Of a stretch of DNA of 64,000 nt, positions 37,229 through 48,164 are shown one piece after another. The notes under the pieces are model-generated. The model was given only the letters and a program-made list of their open reading frames with translations. It was not told the DNA's origin and ran no database searches. Positions within the stretch are counted from its first letter, which is position 1. Each line of letters begins with the position of its first letter. Source of the stretch: Pseudofabraea citricarpa (taxonomy: Eukaryota; Ascomycota; Leotiomycetes; Helotiales; Dermateaceae); assembly GCA_029641185.1 (NCBI GenBank), contig JAPWGK010000032.1, forward strand, positions 372,001 through 436,000, given 5' to 3'. Position numbers and translations under genes: made by a program.

Positions 37229-38519
37229 TCAGTTCTTTGCTATTGACTGACAGTCCTTCGGAAATTGGACAGCTCTCTTAATTATGGCGAGTACTTTGTT
37301 AGTATCAGTTGTGTGAATATACGTGGCATTTCTAGTTCCGGGGGGAGCAAGTGCTTGTTGATAAACATGGATATGACCATACGAGGGCGAAGAGTACGAG
37401 GTATCAATATCTATGTAGACTGTTTTGACTCGAATCAGCATTTCATGCAAATGAAGCAACAGCCGCAGTATTTCTTATCGACGTACGTGTAGTGCTGTTA
37501 ATGTTAAGACTTGGATCCAATGCGATTGCTGTCGCAGTCTCGTCCCAAAATGGAAAGATGGCACCATAATGATTATACATAAGCTCACTGTATGGATTTT
37601 TGACCTGGTAAACCTCATCAAGAAATTCTTGTTTGGCTAGGACTTGGTTTGCGACATTGCCAACGAATACAATATCTGGCCAATCTGCAAGCAGGACAAT
37701 TTTGGAGGCTTCTGGATCAATTGAGAGGTTGAAATCGTTGTTGATATCGGCAAGAAGAGTTGAACCAGTCGTTTGTATTAGATTAGTGTCCACGATCCCG
37801 CCTTGAATAACGAGTTTTTTAGCAAGAGAAGCGAACTGAGAATCTAATCGAACAGCGAGGGCGATATTGGTCATGGCTCCAGCTCCTAAAATTGTTACTT
37901 GGCCTGGAAATTTGTGAACTTGCTCGATCATGAAAGTCGCTGCGCTTATTTCTGGAACGTGCTTCAAAGACTCTATGAGATGATCGGAAGGAAACCCTTC
38001 AATGAACGACAGTTTGTTGATGCGATATGGATCTCCAGATGTAGGATCATGCCCCAAAGCCTCGGCAGTTGCATTGTACGGGGTAAAAGCTCCTCGGTAT
38101 GGAAGCTTCCCATGCACCGATTCCCAAGACGCTAGGCGAGAAGGCGTATTGATAAGAGGCCAAGTCGCTCCCTCGACTACCGGTACACACGAGGAAAGAT
38201 TTCCAATGGCAAGACCTTGGATTGCATGAAGAGCACCTTGATGTTGCCATGTATTGCCCGTCCCTGCCGACGTCAGTGCGTGATCATAAGATCTGATATA
38301 ATGTCTCTCTGTACCTGAGACCAGACCAAGAACTTGCCAGCCAGCATCAAGGGCAAGAAGGGGCAGGATATAAGAGCTAGATGTCCAATCATTGTCAATG
38401 ATAATGTAATTCTTTTCCGACGGAACTATCGGGATGCTATGTTCGGAAACTGGTGATGGTAGGGAAAAGGCTCGGTTAAATAAAGCCAGCAAGGGACAAG
38501 AGATGAGAAAATGCTTCAT
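37229..38519 (-). CDS. Secreted nucleoside hydrolase (inosine-uridine-preferring family)
   Basis: Exon 38519-37487 joins exon 37419-37229 across a GTACGT...AACAG intron, giving 407 residues. The chosen start gives a signal peptide (MKHFLISCPLLALFNRAFS) and sits 56 bp downstream of TATATAAA (38582-38575 on this strand). An upstream in-frame ATG at 38636 lies before that TATA box and is not used. The family's Asp-rich metal site is only partly kept: IIIDNDWTSSSY replaces the canonical DxDxxxDD, but GAMTNIALA and NDFNLSIDPEA are present. The last exon supplies VYIDIDTSYSSPSYG...VYQQALAPP, typical of the fungal secreted subfamily. Such enzymes cleave nucleosides to base and ribose; loss of some metal Asp residues means activity needs testing. 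Stopping at the unspliced TGA near 37443 would drop 63 residues. Confidence 0.85.
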
Positions 38520-39698
38520 GGTGTAAAGTTTTAAATTCTGAAGAACTGTAAGTTCATGATGGAGACCGAGCTGATTTATATACCCAATTCCAAGAATTAC
38601 TTGGACTAGCGGTGCCCAAAGTAGACTAAAAACCATGCAGGATTCTTGGAAAGATTTTTAATATGATGGCATTGCTCTGGGTACTTAACTCATCTACAGC
38701 AGACACACTACGCAACTACAGGGATGATTGTTCTATACAAGCTTAAAGCACGCCTTGACAGGTCAAATGGAGAAACCAACCACCAGGGGCAGTGAATAGT
38801 GGGATGTGAACACGTGACGTGACTGAAATTTGGACTTTTTCGAAATTTATCACCAAGCTCAGCTTTAAGATAATAGTTCAAAGACCAAAAAAGACAAATA
38901 ATCTATTTGAAGAGTCTTATATTATCGTCTCCTTTCATCATCTATCCGAATAATTTCAAGTGATCACTTAATCATTTTGAGATAGGACGACTCATAGGAG
39001 GTTCCAAAGGAGTTGGTTTATTCGTGAATACGGCTCAATTCCACAGATGTTGGCTTTCAAGATCTGACTGAGAAATTCATCGATGAAAATGGCTCTTAAC
39101 CTTTAGTTTCGGACGACCAGGTTAAGTAGATGATAGAGTGGTTTGAAAGCAGGTTACTATCACCAATACTTGTACAAAGTAGTATCATCGCCAAGTACGG
39201 GTAGTTTCGTTGTACAGAATTCCCCGGGAAAATAACACCTTGAAAGCGAGCTATGAAATTGTTCTTACAGGGAAGAGAAATCTAGTTGAATAATCAAATA
39301 TAATATGCGTTTAGAAATAAGTAAAGTACATCGGAGTTTGAATAATAGCAAAATTTATTTAAGAAAAGAAATTCTTGTTAAAGCGGTTATGAGAAGAGGA
39401 TAAAAAAGACATCAGAATAACTTCAGTGCAACGATTTGTCTCTTGTAAACATGCGCTTTCGAAAGTTAACAATTCGTATAGTAGCAGATCGCGAGGAATG
39501 TAGGCATTTCAAACCCTGGCTTGCCAAGGCCAATCCTGCCAGTTCTATCAAATTGGGTTTAGGCTGCCGGCTCCAAATCTGCTACGGAGTACTCACCTCT
39601 AAAAAATCCAACAACTCAAAAAGCCGTCAACCAACCCCTAATAATATTTCCAATCTGAGAACATCGAGGCAGTTCATCAAAGTCCTACAGCCGTTGCT
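38520..39698. promoter_or_regulatory. Divergent intergenic between nucleoside hydrolase and MZT1
   Basis: Contains the hydrolase TATA box (38575-38582). The rest is AT-rich, with no gene seen. Confidence 0.5.
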
Positions 39699-39957
39699 AT
39701 GTCCGAAAACAATCAAATGCCAGAAAAACGTCAAGACGCGAAAGGACTGCAGGTTCGCCAATCGTTGGATGTATTACACGAAATATCCACGCTTCTAGTA
39801 CGTCTCCTAGGTTCACGAGATAGTGATTTATTAACCTCATCTACAGAACATTCGTCTTACTTATGGTCAACTCGCAATTTGCACGTCATTGATTGAAGAT
39901 GGAGTAGATCCCGAGGCGTTAGCTGTGTGTATTGGACTCCTAGAAGAAGCCCTATAA
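39699..39957 (+). CDS. MZT1: Mitotic-spindle organizing protein 1 (MOZART1)
   Basis: Two tiny exons (39699-39797 and 39847-39957) around a 49 bp intron encode 69 residues. The core reads RQSLDVLHEISTLLNIRL, then LAICTSLIEDGVDPEALA, matching the MZT1 signature (a DVL-EIS-LLN helix followed by a L-IC--L-E-GV-PEALA helix). MZT1 is the smallest gamma-tubulin ring complex component. It binds the N-terminal regions of GCP proteins and helps attach the complex to spindle pole bodies; it is essential in fission yeast. Length equals the family norm. Small size and the intron make it easy to miss. Confidence 0.93.
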
Positions 39958-39962
39958 AGCTA

Positions 39963-39979
39963 ACGCGTGATTCACGCGT
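39963..39979. promoter_or_regulatory. Perfect inverted repeat with two ACGCGT boxes
   Basis: ACGCGTGA-T-TCACGCGT, an 8 bp perfect stem with a 1-nt loop, starts 5 bp after the MZT1 stop. ACGCGT is the MluI cell-cycle box read by MBF in yeasts. It could equally be a 3'-end hairpin. Confidence 0.5.
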
Positions 39980-40983
39980 GTAGAATGCCGTCAAGCTTTT
40001 GATAGCTGAAAATCCGGAGGAAGAAAAAAAATCCAAAAGATTGGAGTAAGATAATTGCTAGCTGGTGGAAGATGGCGGTCCAGATGTCGTGTTGGCCGTA
40101 CGAGTGCTTGTGGTTTGCCGTGGTCCGCTTGGTCCAGAAGATCACGACGAGATGTTCGGGGTATAATGCCGTCATTTCTTATTTAGAAGTACTGAAGCAG
40201 TGTTTCTTCGCCAGCCTTTTGTGGTACCTAAAATTACAGAGATAAGACCCTCACGCAGTAGATATAAGTTATCGCGTCCTCGATGTATCCCGCGGTTGAT
40301 GATACCACTGGTCTTTGCGCCTGCAGCCCTTTTGCTTCCTGAAGTACTAACGTCAATCATATCGACTCAGGAACAAATTCGATTTCACCAAACAAATCTC
40401 CAATAAATTTATATCAAATTCTAGGAGTTAAATGAAACAAATGTCATTCCGTTTTGGCTGGCGACAAACTATTCGTAGAGCTATAATTGAATGATCTCAT
40501 TAGATAATATTTCTACCTTATTGAACACAACATTACTATAGAGAGAGCTTTTTGACCGTCTTTTGCCTCCTGGATATTCAGCCCGCTGTTTGCTGTCATA
40601 GGCCAAGTCTGTTCTTGCAGCATGGCCACCTGTTTGTAGCTTGATGTTCCCGACCTTGAGCTCTGGCCCTATATCAACGGCAAGAAGGACACAAAGGACC
40701 GTCAAATAAAATATTTCTGTACATTGGTTAGAGTCATATCCATCTACCTACTTATTTAGTTAGTGGAATGCCTGCAGGTAATTTATAAAGCCACCAATCG
40801 GAAACTTCTCTAGAAGGACGTTTCTGCTTATTCTCAAAGTGGCTAGATTGTCCATCGCGTGAGTCACAACATGATCCTTATAAAGTAAGATAAAGGAAAC
40901 AGTAAAATAATTTTGCCTACTTATTTCGCCGTTATTTTAATTTTACAGCAATTGTAGATCGCGTATTAGCGATAGAATCCACA
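39980..40983. other. Intergenic, no secure gene
   Basis: Several minus-strand ORFs of 62-74 codons (40172-40360, 40481-40705) do not join into a recognisable protein. The right end is the GNAT promoter. Confidence 0.45.
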
Positions 40984-41517
40984 ATGTCCCCAACTCAACC
41001 TGCCGGATCTGATGAACCCCTATACACTATTTCCCCCGCCCGAACTCCTGCCGACATCGATGCTATCCGGATGCTTATCCAAGCCTATAGTTACACCCAG
41101 ATACCGAAACAACAAATAACTCTCGCCGCAGAAATCGCCTCCCTTCCAGGCCGGTTCTCATCTCCCCACGGAGCAATGCTTCTCGCCCGTACCACCACCC
41201 CGGAACAAACAGCAATTGGTTGGATTGGCCTCCGTCCGTTCCCTGAGTTATCCGACCCTCTGGCCCCGGAGCGCAATACAGATGTCTGTCAAGCGAAACG
41301 ACTGTTTGTATTAGAAAAATTCAGAGGATTGGGTATCGGAAAGGCGCTGGTACAAGCGGTTGCGAAAACCGCCAAGGAGAAGGGATACAAGCAAATCAAA
41401 ATTTCGGTAGAAACGCACCTGAAGAGAGAGATTGAGATGTATCAGAGGTGGGGGTTTGTGGAGATGGAGAAGTATTGTGAGATGCCAGAGTTGGTATTTT
41501 TGGCGCTGGAGTTATAA
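40984..41517 (+). CDS. GNAT-family N-acetyltransferase
   Basis: A single exon of 177 residues. The acetyl-CoA-binding motif A appears as KRLFVLEKFRGLGIGKAL (about residues 105-122), with the R-G-L-G-I-G loop that holds the pyrophosphate. It is followed by a helix and the typical late strand EMYQRWGFVEM. Length is normal for a stand-alone GNAT. Family members transfer acetyl groups to small amines, amino acids or protein N-termini; the substrate here is unknown. It is probably cytosolic, since no signal or membrane segment is seen. Confidence 0.88.
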   Translation: MSPTQPAGSDEPLYTISPARTPADIDAIRMLIQAYSYTQIPKQQITLAAEIASLPGRFSSPHGAMLLARTTTPEQTAIGWIGLRPFPELSDPLAPERNTDVCQAKRLFVLEKFRGLGIGKALVQAVAKTAKEKGYKQIKISVETHLKREIEMYQRWGFVEMEKYCEMPELVFLALEL

Positions 41518-42090
41518 TCTTATCCGTCCAGGCACATGTTCACATAGCTGTGTTTAATCTATAAAAAGGCTGGTTTACTTGAAGACTCGATTATGAATAT
41601 TCAAACTTAACATATCTTTATTTTACTAAAAACTCTTTAAACTTCTTGCCATTGTCTAGAAACCCTTCAAAACTTATCATTTTCTCTTACTATTATTCCA
41701 CTTAATATAACATAGTATTGAATTCCGGTTAATAGATAGCTCTCAAGAGGGGCCGAGAACGCATTTATGTTTCATAGACTAAGTCAATCATGCTGGGTGC
41801 AATGCGTGTAAAGACAAAAGGGTATTTATATGCTATAAGCCCTGCTGCGAGTAACATCCTTATTATCTACTTTCTAAATCAATCTATAGGTCAAGTGCGA
41901 TGAGGAAAGACCAAGATGCCCGAGAACCTCAACGAATCAACTTGATTGTGTATGTTAGCAACTCATCAGATGGGTCACTCCGTCTGATAACCAACAAAAG
42001 CCAAAGTGTAGACGGAAGGCGTCGGCGGCATTGCGAGTAGAATAATCTTAAGAATTTGCTGCTACTACTACTTATTTTTTATCTTCTCGA
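41518..42090. other. Intergenic, no gene seen
   Basis: Convergent 3' flanks of the GNAT and reductase genes, AT-rich. No feature recognised. Confidence 0.5.
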
Positions 42091-43203
42091 CTATTTGTCT
42101 AGTAAGTATGCTTGTTTAACAAAGCTCACTATTGTGTCTCGAAAACTGCGATACGTAACTCCCAAATCATCAACAACAGCCTTATCATCAACATTTGCGG
42201 CCTTATTAAACTTTTGTAAACCTGTAGTGACACGATCTCTAGCCTCGGGAAATTCTTCGCTAATAATTTCAGACACAAGTTGATAGTTGAAGCTTTCGGG
42301 TGCTACCGGAATGTATCTCTTGCCACCAGCCTCTGGTGTAAGCAATGCTTGGACATGAATATTTGCAAGATCTCTCACATCGATCCAAAAATTGAAGGCT
42401 GCTGGAGGTAGTGGTCCGGTACCCGATGCAACCTTCCAAAGAAACTTGTTGGATTCATTGAGCTCTTCTACCGAGTCTATGGGATGGGCAATGGGACCAA
42501 AAACCATCGAGGGACACAGAGTCACTAGATCGAATGCGGGCTTCTTTTCTTCCATGAATTTCCATGCTTCTTGTTCGGCAAACTTCTTTGATCCTCGATA
42601 TGCGTCCTGTGGTGTTGCTGTCACGTCGGCCGCTTCAGCATAAGTTATTGGATTCCAGTCTTTTGACGTATATGTCCATGGAACGCTGACTTCCCGCGTC
42701 AAATCGAGCACGGCGCCGAAGGAAGAAGTCAGAACCACACGCTGAACGTTCCCAGCGATTACAGCAGCTTGCAAAAGCGATCGAACGCCATTGATTGCTG
42801 GAATTATAAGCTCTTTCTCTTTGTCTACAACTGAGTAGTTAAGAGGCTGTGATACCAAAACGCCATTTCGTTAGAATTTAGCTGGGACTATCTGTTCCTA
42901 TGGGCAGCTTCAACTCACACTCGCAACATGTATTACGCCATCTACTCCTTCAAGCGCATCATTGAATACGCCTGGGGTGTTGAGGTCGTCGATGAAACAG
43001 AAATCCAGATGAGAGGCGTACTTCATCCGTGACTCTTGCATAAGCTTAGCCTTCTTTTTCGAGCGCGCAACAGCTCGAACCTGATAGCCACGATCAAGGA
43101 GATTATCAACGACATGAGCCCCAATGAAACCAGTAGCACCCGTCACAAGCTTAGCAGTGTTAGGGAGTTTTTTCCATGTACGAGGGCATGCGACATACCA
43201 CAT
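42091..43203 (-). CDS. Gre2-like NADPH-dependent extended SDR (aldehyde/ketone reductase)
   Basis: Exons 43203-42919 and 42846-42091 encode 346 residues. The Rossmann dinucleotide motif TGATGFIG sits near residue 22, slightly late because of a short N-terminal extension (MWYVACPRTWKK). The catalytic Tyr-Lys pair is Y-R-G-S-K, preceded by the Ser in VVLTSSFGAV. The closest family is Gre2/cinnamoyl-reductase-like SDRs, which reduce methylglyoxal and other carbonyls with NADPH in the cytosol. The gene is divergent from the glutathione S-transferase, and their shared promoter holds GGAGCTC elements. Intron donor GTGAGT and acceptor CACAG keep phase. The physiological substrate is not known. Confidence 0.9.
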
Positions 43204-43792
43204 AAGAGATAGCCATGAATAATCCCGATGCGTATTCAGAAAATACCGTGTTTACAAGCCAAAGTTACTTGGTAATAAGTTGAATCAGATTTGAATGCAC
43301 AAAGCGGAATTATTCCAGTTTCAAGTTTGGCCATTGCATGCGTAGAAACCCCCACTTTCCAGTCGCTGCGGGAGATAGGCCACAACGGGGTAGAAATTCT
43401 AATGACGTCCATAATAAACCCCATCAATAGGAGCTCGAAGCTCCTCCTTGGGAGGAGCTCCACTATCGAATGAGCTCTCCTGACAATAATTCGTTGTCAC
43501 TTGGCAACTTGCGCCCGGATTTGGTCGAAGATTGGAAAACAAAAATATCACAGATACCCACTTGCCTTGCTATTATCCTTGTATACCGCAAGACAAATAA
43601 CTATGAGCTCTAAAGTCCGACTCCACCGGTTTGCTTCAGACGTTGAAAATGGATGTAACTCATCAGCATATACATTCCCGAGTCTTCTTTTCTCTCTCTT
43701 AAAATACATATTCTCAAAAGACGACTTTCGCTACCCCTAATCACCTCGAGAATATTCAATCCAACAAGTATTTCGCAACGAACCGCGCAAAG
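43204..43792. promoter_or_regulatory. Bidirectional promoter, reductase / glutathione S-transferase
   Basis: 589 bp between divergent starts, with a cluster of GGAGCTC elements at 43430-43461 and no gene. Confidence 0.65.
43430..43461. promoter_or_regulatory. GGAGCTC(C) elements, two copies in an inverted-repeat array
   Basis: GGAGCTC at 43430-43436 and the full palindrome GGAGCTCC at 43454-43461. Between them AGCTCCTCC-TTG-GGAGGAGCT (43439-43459) forms a perfect 9 bp inverted repeat. It lies 227 bp upstream of the reductase start and 332-363 bp upstream of the transferase start. Confidence 0.65.
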
Positions 43793-44701
43793 ATGTCGTT
43801 CGGAAAGCTTTACACTTATCCCAAAGCTCCGCGCTCAACAATGACCCTCTACATTGTCGAGTTAAACAAAATTGATGTCGAAATTGTCACCGCGCTTCCA
43901 GGGAAAATCTATCTCGACCATGACGGAGTAGGCGATGAATATTTCTCAAAATTTCACACTGGAAAGGTGCCGGCTCTAGAGACAGCGGATGGATTCTGCG
44001 TCTATGAAAGCATTGCTGTTTCCTGGTTTTGTAGGTTCCCTTGAGAACTGGCTCTGATAACACTTAGTAACACTCTTGTGCAGTGGCGAAGCAGAACCCA
44101 AACACAACGCTCCTAGGTTCAAATCTCAAGGAGGAGACGACCATTTTACGATGGTCCTCTTTCATGAATTATGAGCTCCTCCCCCCAATTATGGCCTGGA
44201 TCAATCCAATCATTGGACGCGCTCCATCAAGCCCAGAGATCCTCAGTCAGCTCGAGGAGAACTGCGAGTTGACCATTAAGGCAGTGGAGAAGGAAATCAC
44301 TGGAAAAGACTTTCTGGTGGGCTCATGCTTGACGATGGCCGACTTGTTTGTGATCTCGGGCTTGGCAAGAGGTTACCAATTTGTAAGTTTTCTACTCTCG
44401 CTCCTCATTTGATGATGGGAGCATAAGTGGGAAGGGGGCAGTTACCCTATGTTTTCTAATGATCACACCCCTTCCAAGAATTCTATCCTTAGTAACTACA
44501 CACTTTCAAACAATCTTATTAGCTAGCGCTTACGTTTTAATTGAATAGGTTTTCACCAAGAGTTGGGCTGCAAAGCATCCGGTTGTCCATGAGTACTATA
44601 TGCGTGTCAGGTCCGATCCGATATTTGTCAAAATAGCTGGGGAACCAGTAGTACGTGACGAGGCAGGTGGTACGTATCCAGATTATGACGGACTTCAATG
44701 A
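43793..44701 (+). CDS. Glutathione S-transferase
   Basis: Exons 43793-44030, 44084-44382 and 44549-44701 encode 229 residues. The thioredoxin-like N-domain has KLYTYPKAPRSTM and the glutathione-binding segment GKVPALETADGFCVYESIAV, where the V-P and E-S residues hold glutathione. The all-helical C-domain includes the conserved GKDFLVGSCLTMADLFV capping motif. The arrangement resembles the EF1Bgamma-like/fungal GST group, which conjugates electrophiles or takes part in secondary-metabolite steps in the cytosol. It is divergent from the Gre2-like reductase, and its 3' end is 63 bp from that of the C2H2 regulator. Confidence 0.9.
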
Positions 44702-44764
44702 GGGAGATATCTCTGGAACAGAAGAAGCGGAGATTAAACGCGTAAAATATCTTTATATATATAT

Positions 44765-47405
44765 TTAGTTAGTTTTATCATGATCTTCCGTTGTCTCGTC
44801 AAGTGATTCTTGAAGCACGGCCGTCATCCATCCACCAATTGGCCATGTGTTACGCTCAGAGAAGAGCCTTCCTGCCCACGTCAGATACTGAATCTCATAA
44901 CTATTTCCCGCAATTGAAGGCAGATCATCTAAGTTGGACCAAGATTGAATGTTTTGACGAGAGTTGACGGCATTCATCAGAGTGAGTAGCACGGCTCGAG
45001 TGGGTGCCGTGCCAAAACTATTACTGGGGGTTCTTTTATCAACATCTAACATCATCAAGCGCACTACACGCCAGCCCATCATGCATGCCTTAAAGCCCAG
45101 TATAGTGACGAAGGGATCTTCCAAACACTTATTCGTCATATAAGCATCTTTGAGCCCAGTCGGAAAGCTGTTCAGCATGTAAATAATTTGCTCAAGATTG
45201 TTAACCTTTCATAATGTCAGTGTTGACTGTAAGTAGGAAGTAGTCTCAATAAAGTACTTACAATGCGAAAGACATCCCGGTCTTCGTACACATCTCTATG
45301 CTTTTTGGCTCTCGGCTTTCCTAGTTCCCAAGTAGCTGTATTTGTTATGAGCTACCAAGCGACTGATCGATATTGTGCCCAGATTAGCTTACTTGAAATT
45401 GCTGCCGGTAGATTACATTCCACAATTCCTGTGCTTAACAAAGCGTCTTGGTGCGACAAAGCAATGCAAGTGTAATACCAGGATATCCACACAGAATGCC
45501 ATAAAGTTCTGTTGTGACCTATTTCATGGTCCGAAAAGTCCGAGAGGTCGCCAATTCCCGTCGACTTTTTTCCGGGAATCAAATCTATACATTCAATTAG
45601 CCTTGGAGCATGCATCGATTGTCAAGACATATGGTGCATTTTGTTACCAGCTAGATTATTCAGGGCTTGTGATACAGGACCACGGTGTTCTTCAGCTATC
45701 ATCGTCCTATATAGACATATTTCAGGAAACCTCTCAATACCTTGGAGAGAATGAAGCTTACAAATTATGTCGGCTGTCATTACGTCGGACGTTTGTGTAA
45801 AGGAAAACACTCGCCGTCGTCAATTCTCTTGCCATCATCTGGATTTGCATGACTAATATTAGAGCAGCAAATGGTGAATACCATAAGAGTTTCAAAGAGC
45901 GACCCTTCGGCCCCGGATGGATTAAATGCATCATGCTTTCATACAAAAGTCCATGAGCCGGTCGTGGTTGAGGATTTCCATTGTCATCGTCCTCTTCGTT
46001 AAATGAGAAGAACTCTTGATGATTTAGTATTGTCCATTTTTCTAACGTTGGGGCTGACCACAGGTCATCTCTACACGGAAGTTCGTATTTAATTTCCAAC
46101 GCCGATAAGAGTGGTTTGACATTGCACATGATGGCTAATTGTGCGTCCAAGTAATAGAGAGAATATATGATTCTGATAGAATTTAGCAATTATGACCTCT
46201 TACTTCAATGTTTCCTGTACCTTTTCTGAGATTCATGTTTGATGAAATTCTGCCACTCAATTTCATTTGAATCTGCTCGTTCATTTGGCAAGCCTTGGAC
46301 ATTTGTTGTTTCATCATTCTGGTCATCGTGGTTTTCAGAATCTTTAACCGCGATAGAATCTTGAAGTAGATGGTACTTCCGGGCCGCATCCACAAGATCA
46401 CGATGAAGATTCTGTGCTACTAAGAATAAATTGTCGTCGCAAATATAAATTGCAAAAGTTTCTAGCAAAACGAATGCTTGCATGACCCAGGTTTCTTGGA
46501 ACCTCGAATGGTCTTCTTGAACCTAAATTGCAGTAAGCATCGTTGGATATACCGTGCTAGCTCAAACTACAGATTTTGAAATTGACGTACGTAGAGCTTT
46601 AAAAAGAAATAGCTGCTATCAAACAATTCATTACTAGTGGTAGGCGAAGAACTTTCCGGGTGATATATCGAACCAAGACAACCGATTGCGAGGAGAAGTG
46701 TTTCTGGTTCTGCTAATATGTTGAACGTCGGTTCATGCAAAAGTGGCATTCTTGGATGAACATTCTCGAAATAAGAAGTGATATATTGCGGCTTACTGTA
46801 TATATTTTAAGTACTGCAACAGAAAGTTTCAAGCCGGAATAGCCTCACTTACCACAGCATTGGCCTCTGATTGGGCACATTGAAGTTACTCTCTGGAATT
46901 GCCTGTCAAAAATATTTATTGTATGAGCGAGTTCTAATAGAACCAGAGGTTGAGGTTTCTATCTTACATGATTAGTATCGACATCAGCTTCCAAATCTAC
47001 AGATGATTTCTGCAAACTAGTAAAGTCTATGATTAGAGGTTCTGAAGGATGGCATTTTCGGATATGTCTTGTTCTCAAATCTCTGGGGATCTTTGTAAGC
47101 TTTTGTGCATTGACAATTCTAGTATGTACTAACTCTCTAGAAAGAGTTACAGTGCAGTACGTGCACTTAAAAGCTTTCGCATTGGCGTTTTGATGCACTT
47201 TGATGTCAGATGAGAAGAGCAACTGAACGCGAATGTTCTCACCTGAATGGGCATGACGTTTCAGATTCTCCTATCCTCCTGCATAGTTAGATGCAGAAAT
47301 GCCTGGATTGAATGACAGCATTCGAAAACTTGCCTGTCGAGTGAAGCGTTTGAGACACGTAGAGCATTCGAATGGTCTAGCCTTATGGCCGGACGATACT
47401 TCCAT
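44765..47405 (-). CDS. Adr1-like two-finger C2H2 transcription factor with fungal regulatory domain
   Basis: Twelve exons give 670 residues: 47405-47334, 47270-47243, 47197-47134, 47082-46968, 46902-46853, 46795-46591, 46522-46221, 46172-45762, 45706-45648, 45584-45393, 45335-45262 and 45205-44765. Two adjacent zinc fingers open the protein: FECSTCLKRFTRQENLKRH then FKCTYCTVTLSREDLRTRH. The first intron starts GC and splits finger 1 at RQ|EN. From about residue 110 the fungal_trans domain is clear (YFENVHPRMPLLHEPTF). Such proteins are nuclear regulators of catabolic or cluster genes. It sits between the transferase and the dioxygenase and shares a promoter with the latter that holds two GGAGCTCC sites, so it may control itself and its neighbours. 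Total length and phases are fully consistent. Confidence 0.88.
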
Positions 47406-47881
47406 TGAATCTACATTCACCACATACACAAAGAAATAATACAGAGACTTGGTTCGTCTGGTTAACTGGTCAAACCGCTCTAATTCAAAAATCGCAAAGG
47501 AAGGTCAACAGTATCGTTGAGCTCGAGATAGGAGCATCAGAAGTGGGGTTGCGGGGTCACGCCTGCAGACGCAGGTAATTACTCGGCAAAGAAAGACAGG
47601 CCGAGTTTGATCTTTTAGATAGCCTCCTCTTTATTCTTTAGATACCTTTACTCAGGAACATGTAACAATCAAAATGATGCATAATCAGAAAACTAAAAAT
47701 TAAAAAAGATAGTCGTTGAGAATAATAGAATTATCAGAAGAATGAATCATGTTGACCAGTAGTTAAGAATTTAATCATAAGCTTGATTAAGCCCGCATGC
47801 GTGGAGCCACGGGTGTATATTTTTAGTTTGTTCGTTAGCTTGTGGTGGAGATCGACAATCATATCCCCAAATTCAAATGGC

Positions 47882-47889
47882 GGAGCTCC
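47882..47889. promoter_or_regulatory. GGAGCTCC element
   Basis: Exact palindrome followed by TCC, so the minus strand reads GGAGGAGCTCC. 283 bp upstream of the dioxygenase start and 477 bp upstream of the regulator start. Confidence 0.6.
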
Positions 47890-47983
47890 TCCCTACACTA
47901 ATTCCTATCTCACAGCTTCCAATTACGCATGTACACATCCCACTCCCTCCACCTCCTCCCCGCATATGACCGTCTCCCAACGA

Positions 47984-47991
47984 GGAGCTCC
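47984..47991. promoter_or_regulatory. GGAGCTCC element
   Basis: Exact palindrome in the context GAGGAGCTCC, 181 bp upstream of the dioxygenase start. Confidence 0.6.
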
Positions 47992-48164
47992 TGTGGAACA
48001 GGTAGATTGAGCAGTTAAAGCAGAAACGGCCGTGAAAGCATCCTAGCATAATGCTCTTCGTCTATATAATACATTACATGTTCATAAACATCAACTTCAC
48101 ATGCTATCCAAAGTTTTGCGAAAACTGAAAATACCACAAAACTATTCATTTGCAAAAATTTAAC

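Larger units (their letters stand above)
47406..48164. promoter_or_regulatory. Bidirectional promoter, C2H2 regulator / dioxygenase
   Basis: 759 bp between divergent starts, without a gene, containing two exact GGAGCTCC palindromes. Confidence 0.65.

Noticed and set aside
40172..40705. Two minus-strand ORFs that might be exons of one gene
   Set aside because: I could not find splice sites that join them in phase, and neither piece resembles a known family.
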